Shown: positions 63,596-64,000 of the stretch, in pieces
Layout: the number at the start of each line of letters is the position of its first letter
Position numbering within the stretch: position 1 is the stretch's first letter
Origin: Diplonema japonicum
Taxonomy: Eukaryota; Euglenozoa; Diplonemea; Diplonemida; Diplonemidae
Length of the DNA stretch: 64,000 nucleotides
NCBI GenBank assembly: GCA_964019335.1
Contig: OZ025690.1
Location: forward strand, 310,001 to 374,000
Direction of reading: 5' to 3'
Translations under genes and position numbers: made by a program
Notes under the pieces: model-generated
The model's input: only the letters and a program-made list of their open reading frames with translations
Databases searched by the model: none
Told to the model about the DNA's origin: nothing

Positions 63596-63952
63596 TTAAT
63601 TCGCAATAAGCGTATTCCCCTTTTGAAAAGTAGCGCCGCTGCCACGGACCCGCATGGCTACATAGCTTTTGCTACCGTCAACATTGCGGCCTTTGCGTTC
63701 GACATCGTACACGCCTTTTGTGTGTGTTTTTTTTTTTTTTTTTTTCCCCGACACACACCATCGCTCAAGATCTGTGGGGCGATAAAGGTCCCCTTCTGAC
63801 TCACAAACGTCCCGGACCCCATTCCTGGGAGCCATGAGGTCAACCCTTGTAGAAAACCTACTCGCGAGTCTGGCCTCCTTAAGGTGTGTTACAAACAAAC
63901 AAAAGGCAACATACTGAACCCCCGGACTGCTATACACCTTCGTAGGTGGCAT
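63596..63952 (-). CDS. Unresolved gene fragment at window edge
   Basis: The frame runs from 63952 (MPPTKVYSSPGVQYVAF) through an A-run to a TAA at 63,596. The A-run segment is probably an intron (63,710-63,754, GTGTGTC...AAAAG). Several donor choices give different C-termini, one of which keeps VYDVERKGRNVDGSKSYVAM. Another possible intron lies in the 5' part (GTGTATAGC...CTTAAG). I do not recognise a family, and the 5' end may lie beyond 64,000. Strand and composition match its neighbours. Confidence 0.35.
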   Translation of the reverse strand: MPPTKVYSSPGVQYVAFCLFVTHLKEARLASRFSTRVDLMAPRNGVRDVCESEGDLYRPTDLERWCVSGKKKKKKTHTKGVYDVERKGRNVDGSKSYVAMRVRGSGATFQKGNTLIAN

Positions 63953-64000
63953 GTTGTCCCCACCCGCATCCTGACGTTGCGTGGTTTACCAAAGCCAGGC

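Noticed and set aside
1-64000. tRNA, rRNA and snRNA genes
   Set aside because: No A/B box pair or conserved rRNA core was recognised by eye; a covariance-model search would be needed to exclude them.
1-64000. Bacterial or phage origin of the window
   Set aside because: No ribosome binding sites or operons; GT...AG introns, UBA3, RS proteins and Aph-1 are eukaryotic.

Overview
This window looks like nuclear DNA of a eukaryote, most likely a euglenozoan and, among those, probably a diplonemid. Every gene I am confident of (about 20) lies on the minus strand across the full 64 kb, as expected of a polycistronic, trans-spliced transcription unit. Several of these genes also carry short cis-introns (GT...AG, about 35 to 60 nt). 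I resolved nine introns in four genes to the base; in each gene the joined exons stay in frame. Many start codons sit a few to about 40 bases behind a candidate splice acceptor (pyrimidine tract or YAG), followed by a leader made of a G-run and then an A-run. The pseudo-metacaspase also carries a C-terminal motif that I recall from kinetoplastid proteins. The lineage call is inference; no rRNA, tRNA or spliced-leader gene was found that would settle it.

Layout in window order. 0-15.4 kb holds a large acidic-run protein, a 2,102-residue secreted protein ending in a GH18 chitinase-like domain, the NEDD8 E1 subunit UBA3, and a long coiled-coil protein. 15.4-26.4 kb is a gene desert full of homopolymers. 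It contains a family of foldback elements, a short TIR element and an internally deleted piggyBac relic. 26.4-33.6 kb holds two small proteins, a three-exon WW protein, a protein with TSPTR-type repeats, and an unrecognised 521-residue protein. 34.0-35.8 kb is a TIR-bounded DNA transposon with a broken transposase-like gene. 35.9-47.4 kb holds a degenerate-kinesin coiled-coil protein, an EF-hand-like coiled-coil protein, an Aph-1-like gamma-secretase subunit, a degenerate Nudix protein, a pseudo-metacaspase and an SR-type RNA-binding protein. 47.8-48.5 kb is a foldback array that overlaps the only plausible plus-strand coding exons outside the transposon. 48.9-64 kb holds a copper P-type ATPase, three glycan enzymes in a row (a His-tailed glycosyltransferase, a two-domain glycosyltransferase and a GH47 mannosidase), a PP2C phosphatase with four exons, a RING/SPRY protein and an unresolved fragment.

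The genes do not form one pathway, as is normal for polycistronic units of this kind. Two themes recur. One is glycan processing (three consecutive genes plus the GH18 protein). The other is conserved folds that have lost their catalytic motif (metacaspase, kinesin and Nudix). Intergenic DNA is dominated by runs of A, T, G or C of 10 to 50 bases.
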